Assembly: GCA_046542305.1 (NCBI GenBank)
Contig: JBKHBQ010000013.1
Coordinates: 1-27,295, forward strand
Reading direction: 5' to 3'
From: JBKHBQ01 sp046542305
GTDB lineage: Bacteria > Bacteroidota > Bacteroidia > Bacteroidales > 4484-276
Length of the DNA stretch: 27,295 nt
The notes beneath the pieces were generated by a model. That model was not told the DNA's origin and searched no databases. It saw only the letters and a program-made list of their open reading frames with translations. Below are positions 26,601 through 27,295 of this stretch, one piece after another. Each line of letters starts with the position of its first letter. The stretch's first letter is position 1. A program made the position numbers and the translations under genes.

Positions 26601-27295
26601 GCCATCGCAAATGCAGGAGTGGACTTTACCGCATGTATTCCAGGCAGTGCTGCACTGAGCGGATCTGCAGAAAACCAGATCGCGGTGGAGTGGACCACCA
26701 ACGGCGACGGTACCTTTACCGATCCGCAAAGCCTGATCACGGCGTACATCCCCGGCCCGGACGACATTGCTGCCATGCAGGCAGAACTCTGCCTGACAGC
26801 CATTGCCGAAGAGCCATGCCTCGACGACACTGACTGTGTAGTGGTTTCGTTCGTGAATTCAGCCACTGCCTATGCCGGTGAAGACATGGAAAGCTGCGAC
26901 ACCGAATCGTTCGTAATCCTGAACGGAACGGCGACGAACCATACAAGCGTTTACTGGTCGACTACCGGTACCGGAAGCTTTGTACCTGCTACCGCCCTTA
27001 ATCCGAAGTACTTTATGAGCTACTACGACAAACTGATGGGTGAGGTACAATTAATCCTTACTGCAGTAAACGGTCAGTGCGGCGAAACCAAAGATACACT
27101 CACGCTCAAAATAAACCATCCGCCGATAGCTTATGCCGGCGAAGATGCTACACTGTGCGACGGCGAAAGCTACATGGGATTTGAAGCCTTTGTGGATCAC
27201 GCCGAAAGTATCTCCTGGACTACCACGGGCGACGGTGTTTTTGAAAATCCACAGGAACTGCAGCCGGTATATTATCCCGGTCCGCAGGATATCGC
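14610..27295 (+). CDS. Giant secreted repeat protein (putative surface adhesin/fibre), 5-prime part, open at window edge
   Basis: One uninterrupted frame of 4228 codons starts at ATG 14610, 5 bases after AGGGGA (a good ribosome binding site), and runs off the window. Residues 1-28 are a signal peptide (hydrophobic 11-24, cleavage likely after RG28); a Cys at 18 makes a lipoprotein signal a weak alternative. Residues about 88-203 form an N-terminal module with GYELKMGDYIGGFY and TPEKDGF motifs, of a kind I associate with Bacteroidetes extracellular proteins. Residues about 204-288 form one Ig/PKD-like domain. From residue 289 onward there are 45 tandem units of about 88 residues, the last cut by the edge. 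Each resembles AG-x-D-x-x-(I/V)C, then W-(T/S)-x-x-GDG-x-F, N-P-x-Y-x-PG, a (C/T)-L-T-A strand and a final x-L-x-(I/F) strand, fitting beta-sandwich domains. The C-terminus, where a T9SS sorting domain would be expected, is not in view. The function as adhesin, gliding filament or matrix fibre is inferred from architecture only. Confidence 0.9.
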   Translation, partial: MNLFYHWTTRAIAIVLGCLLFYAVPVRGQQYQKNETLNTGIATNQTTTETLTKDKGASAIIESLLLKDVASGPYVYPPVWDSAVNTGTITGVIVNLSANPNINGYELKMGDYIGGFYTGDDGELHCGGADYWQDTANIIFPLFGDDPNTPEKDGFSYGEEITYKIFSWDFQSSFDVDEIELSTNYYTINKWYPLSVIELIKMNCFEDLMVKAGASPDSLCNQGLVSLSTEIITGAGNFSFEWSSDPVGFTSTLQNPEADVSQTTTFFVEAFDGVNTANSMFTVFVPHDPVVSAGSDIDTCATSMVALNGWAENQSALVWQTAGDGYFDDPYALSANYHIGSDDLANGSVVLTLLAQPVEPCLITASDDVLLTLFPAPSVTLDATINTCENMSVLLEAAGENYSEVEWTTEGNGTFSNPNSLSTEYTPGSYGNSHGTVDLTITISGISPCNIYASATTTLLINEPAFTYAGPDATICKNETFQTSASAAYYSTAQWFTNGDGYFEDPTALNTIYHPGEGDKTNGLVRLTVSVSSIAPCTGNDFDRLYLQLNDDPVVSLGEDITLCGSENPLLTATADNYSSLIWQTSGDGTFSNINGTSANYEPGQNDLSNGSVDISLYAEPLPPCTQNAGDTLTISFLSTPQVNAGNDKTICSSNFAYLSGSASNYNTLSWTTSGDGYFDSPASLVTKYFPGTGDIAAGQAVLTLTAEGEPPCSAGQSDDLLLTIQPAATVDAGSDQNICEGSNVQLNAIAGNFNSAIWSTSGDGSFNSTSVINPVYTPGPDDIALGETILTIQANSISPCSGNVSDALSITITKQASVSAGSNSAICENAIFTASGQAENVAGILWETSGDGIFANDSALLTEYTPGAVDLQNGQAVLTLNAEPLSPCTVAASDNLTLQIVKQPVADAGAEQSICQNQYANINGAAANYAAFEWSTSGNGSFTSPGSLSTNYIPGSQDKSTGYVEISLTASPLSPCQIAATDITEIFIEIPPVANAGQNTTICEGETVSLAGQAQNYSSIIWSSSGTGTFTNQNSLNTEYLPSADDIQNGTVSICLTANPQGECTATDDCLNISITRTPFAFAGDDTSIPYGSSFLLTDATADNYNTVLWSTTDGTGSLDDPTLVNASYTPSQEDLNLQFIHLTLTAEPMSPCQVNAQDDITLEVTLNCENATASSGGDATVCEGETYTFSGALANHYENIAWTTSGDGMFSATDVLNPVYTPGAGDVAAGSVELCLTAYAYSICEDATDCMTLIIEQPPTANAGGDQTICETQIVNLNGSATDFGQVFWSSTGDGIFSDASALIASYTPGPQDLNNGTATLCLTATGIYACTDVQDCLTVTLQSSPLCEAGFDQTVCEGSDVQLSASGEQYSGLEWHTGGDGTFSNPNILNPVYYPGASDILNGTTELCLTANGLFGCDDTSDCLTISFQPAPAVSAGNDQQICAGEDALLQGMAENYQSVTWSTQGDGTFDNATLLNAVYTPGNNDLANGTAILTLTATGLADCPTASDAININIQALPQIAAGNDVTICEGSSAELSAQASDYASIQWTTSGDGVFADNTSLTTTYAPGPQDIAAGSVQVCITAYGISGCGFAEDCITVFVDPQPTVAAGNNAVICGGEQLMLSGLATNYASLIWNTSGDGTFQNPGILNTIYTPGTEDINNGSVELQLTAVSGGICDNATDMLTLNIQKPPLAEAGMDATLQQGCGYLCNSADAQNYDQLQWTTTGTGSFTNPNILVPEYTPSQLDYSTGVVTLELTAMAVDPCTIAATDNMTLSFELTGCLDATANAGDDATVCEGENFTLSAMAGNYASLLWETDGDGYFDDPSLLNPVYTPGTADVSNGSATLCLTSFAEEDCLDATDCMILSFQQLPISHAGSDNTIPKYESYEITDAYAENHDLIQWVTTNGTGSFSNETVMNPTYLPGPSDWLQGWVELGMFTSPVSPCEISADDLMVISFMDGCMDAVVDAGTNINACDGEGEIQLSASASNFMSLTWTTSGDGSFNYANTLNPNYTPGPGDVANGTVTLTLSAAAFSTCNGATDDVVITLHPDPVAFAGSDLTVCGSIAVEISGTAENYDSFIWTTNGDGTFQNSTTLNPSYLPGVQDMANGMVEICLAADGYGQCQPATDCMILTLINPPTADAGENTSICESDPLGLTGTATNYTSIEWTTSGDGVFENAANLQTTYMPGPNDLATGSLEICLTAFGEGSCPETSDCITLTVWPLPAVTASGDASICETGSANLLATAENYSEISWTTSGDGSFDDPASTAPVYTPGPQDIISETVTLTVTAGSIYGCDPATDVLTLNIESAPTAFAGNDQTICEDNTFAASGSAEQYATINWTTSGDGTFDAASILNPVYTPGPSDLAAGSAELCLTATASGLCNDAVSCMTLFFQPEPSAFAGEDATVIIGENHYLAAATAQNFSSLLWTTSGTGSFQDAGVINTTYYPGADDYAAGTVTLTITASASDPCQIAAADEKVITFVEGCDDAIADAGADFHACLPGDVLLSGTAQAFTGVLWESQGDGTFTNPAVLQTQYIPGPNDLLTGMAELCLTAFADGDCLDATDCLTVYFENNPEVYAGEDIIICETHGNVSLSATAEDYTTLAWTSSGDGYFASGNSLTPVYHPGPGDLFSGSAVLTLTADSEFCGQVTDELILNIEHTPLVYAGENISICEGLDFEISDAFANDYQSLEWTTTGDGTFDDPSALNPLYTPGPADILNGSAELCLTAYAYAPCTDGVDCITLTVLPAALVDAGSDITICEDENVQLSATANNYSTLLWETSGDGSFDDPTAANPVYTPGQQDIANQQANLSVTATSLNNCADAADQLSLNIDLNPQAIAGEDQSICRTETVQLTGSATNQTSVLWTTTGDGQFTAANDMVTVYIPGENDLTTGMVELCLTAAGTGACEATSDCLSVVFNPEPVVNAGEDQVICESEPVSLNATAENYASLLWTTSGDGSFENSGTQATVYTPGPADLSAEIVELTLTASGLEGCTAVSESLQVTITPSPVANAGNDRTICESSVLQLNTATASDYAALIWTTSGDGTFNDPSLLKPVYTPGPNDIATGNVEICLAAVANSPCNDYTDCINIMIQPAPTVYAGEDLTICETSSFFVLSGQASSYSASNWYSNGDGTFDNSSMLETVYYPGPNDLNNGQVEICLIANGLTGCTYVEDCLIVTFQPEPAANAGADATICEGESLQLNGIANNASGVLWSTSGDGNVAANALANTTYTPGTEDILNGGVEICLTAWGNSGCEDHTDCLFITIQQLPFAFAGEDINICEGNTVQLNGSVDHYNTFNWATTGDGSFDNPNIPNPIYTPGAGDLETGMAEICLTATGLNGCGETSDCMSLFIQQNPSAYAGEDLTLEQGNPWNASSATADNYQELLWSSSGTGTFNDPTLLNTQYTPGQADYAAGQVTLTLQAFPIDPCTFMAEDAVHIEFLITSCLDAIADAGDDGSMCTSDGQYQLSATASNYESLLWTTDGDGVFDDEAGLNPVYTPGPTDLESGTVTLCITAYAADTCQDATDCMVLTLQKPPFAFAGSDNTIPKYEVYTLSEAYATDYDLVQWVTTNGTGSFSNETVVNPTYQPGISDWLQGYVELSMFTSSLSPCEVAADDMVIISFVDECQDATADAGTDMNVCEGEVSVQMSAQANYFAGLNWTTNGDGTFDFPQTTNPVYTFGPGDIALGTVELTLEATAYHPCLSASDVVVITLHGQPVANAGEDMTICGSSGVGLNALAENYSSFTWTTDGDGVFMDDTSLNPLYLPGPGDMISGEVEICLEVLGYGQCNPASDCLIMTLITPPSVDAGEDFVICENNSAPLNGTAEYFTSLVWETSGDGTFNDQDILNPVYTPGVQDVQNGTVELCLTAMAIEGCVDMTSCMTLGIQQNPVADAGQDATIEEDQAFTLATATATNASAVLWSGSGSGTFDNNSLIAATYFPAPEDITAGTVELTLTASPVDPCTLADEDAMILTIIETCDDAIANAGVDFTACIPGSAALSGSAENQIAVEWTTNGDGTFTDPQSLITAYIPGPDDIAAMQAELCLTAIAEEPCLDDTDCVVVSFVNSATAYAGEDMESCDTESFVILNGTATNHTSVYWSTTGTGSFVPATALNPKYFMSYYDKLMGEVQLILTAVNGQCGETKDTLTLKINHPPIAYAGEDATLCDGESYMGFEAFVDHAESISWTTTGDGVFENPQELQPVYYPGPQDI
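19692..22619 (+). repeat. Higher-order repeat block, copy A (units 17-27)
   Basis: Units 17-22 match units 36-41 in order at an offset of about 5025 bp (Trp codons 19788/24810, 20064/25089, 20328/25353, 20607/25632, 20868/25893, 21129/26154). Units 25-27 match units 42-44 at an offset of 4503 bp (21915/26418, 22188/26691, 22452/26955). Shared rare motifs include TIPKYE, WVTTNGTGSFSNETV and the C-x-DAxADAG unit openers. Copy A has two units more than copy B. Confidence 0.85.
24717..27122 (+). repeat. Higher-order repeat block, copy B (units 36-44)
   Basis: This is the second copy of the block seen at 19692-22619, shorter by 522 bp, which is exactly two units. Unit 41 looks like the join: it corresponds by position to unit 22, but its end (SCMTL in place of the usual DCMTL) matches unit 24. 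Copy B thus looks as if the equivalents of two units were lost between 22 and 24, or gained in copy A. Confidence 0.8.

Larger units (their letters stand above)
15474..27295 (+). repeat. Tandem array of 45 protein-coding units, mean period about 265 bp
   Basis: The conserved Trp codon of each unit can be followed from 15564 (unit 1) to 27216 (unit 45), 44 steps averaging 264.8 bp (88.3 codons); most steps are close to 261 or 264 bp. The units are diverged at the DNA level, and even the closest pairs differ at many synonymous positions, so this is an old array under protein-level selection rather than a recent expansion. Units 1-8 carry only two cysteines each. From unit 9 on, four-cysteine and two-cysteine units are mixed, with near-strict alternation in units 26-32. 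Nine units have GTG or GSG in place of GDG or GNG. Confidence 0.92.

Noticed and set aside
19692..27122. Assembly artefact as the cause of the duplicated block
   Set aside because: Paired units differ at many synonymous and some non-synonymous sites and the two copies differ by two whole units, which a simple assembly duplication would not produce.
15474..27295. Interpretation of the array as a CRISPR or non-coding satellite repeat
   Set aside because: The period is codon-phased, the frame is open throughout, and conservation is at protein level with diverged DNA.
15474..27295. Assignment of the units as SprB repeats or classical PKD domains
   Set aside because: The conserved pattern (AG-x-D-x-x-IC, W-T-x-x-GDG, Y-x-PG, paired optional Cys) does not match the SprB repeat or the PKD core motif as I know them; only the single domain before the array looks Ig/PKD-like.

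Overview
The window looks like a chromosomal segment of a Bacteroidota (Bacteroidetes) bacterium, probably of the Bacteroidales/Marinilabiliales type. The signs are a C-terminal type IX secretion (T9SS type A) sorting domain on one gene, a textbook Bacteroidetes promoter (TTTG, 19 bases, TATTTTTG) in front of one regulator, weak Shine-Dalgarno signals, and Bacteroidetes-style outer-membrane lipoproteins. I see no tRNA, rRNA, CRISPR array, insertion sequence or phage gene.

Left part, 1-12500: dprA (natural transformation) runs rightward and ends 6 bp from the tail of a leftward six-gene unit. Read in its own direction (9808 to 1298), that unit is a TetR-type regulator, a TolC-like outer-membrane factor, a membrane-fusion lipoprotein, an RND pump permease, an FKBP-type prolyl isomerase lipoprotein and a YqhD-like aldehyde/alcohol dehydrogenase. 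Junctions are a 4-bp overlap or gaps of 3-41 bp, so one transcript is likely. It reads as an efflux-plus-detoxification/envelope-stress operon controlled by its first gene; a perfect 10-bp inverted repeat 31 bp upstream is the obvious candidate operator. A second, diverged copy of the TetR gene follows with its own promoter, then a secreted Asp-box (BNR) repeat protein with a T9SS tail.

Middle, 12500-14600: a glutamate/aspartate-type sodium/proton symporter runs rightward, followed by about 690 bp without a recognisable gene. This stretch becomes very AT-rich toward its right end and carries a plausible promoter.

Right part, 14610-27295: a single reading frame fills the rest of the window and is still open at the edge (at least 4228 codons). 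It encodes a signal peptide, an N-terminal module, one Ig/PKD-like domain and then at least 45 tandem units of about 88 residues, with one invariant Trp and a (T/S)xGDG-type turn per unit. This is the most interesting object here. The units show an all-or-none pair of extra cysteines, a rewired-cysteine subtype coupled to a GDG-to-GTG change, a block of 9-11 units present twice about 5 kb apart, and almost no Lys or Arg over about 2,900 residues. I infer a giant, disulfide-stapled, strongly acidic surface or secreted fibre/adhesin, probably exported by T9SS; its C-terminus lies outside the window.
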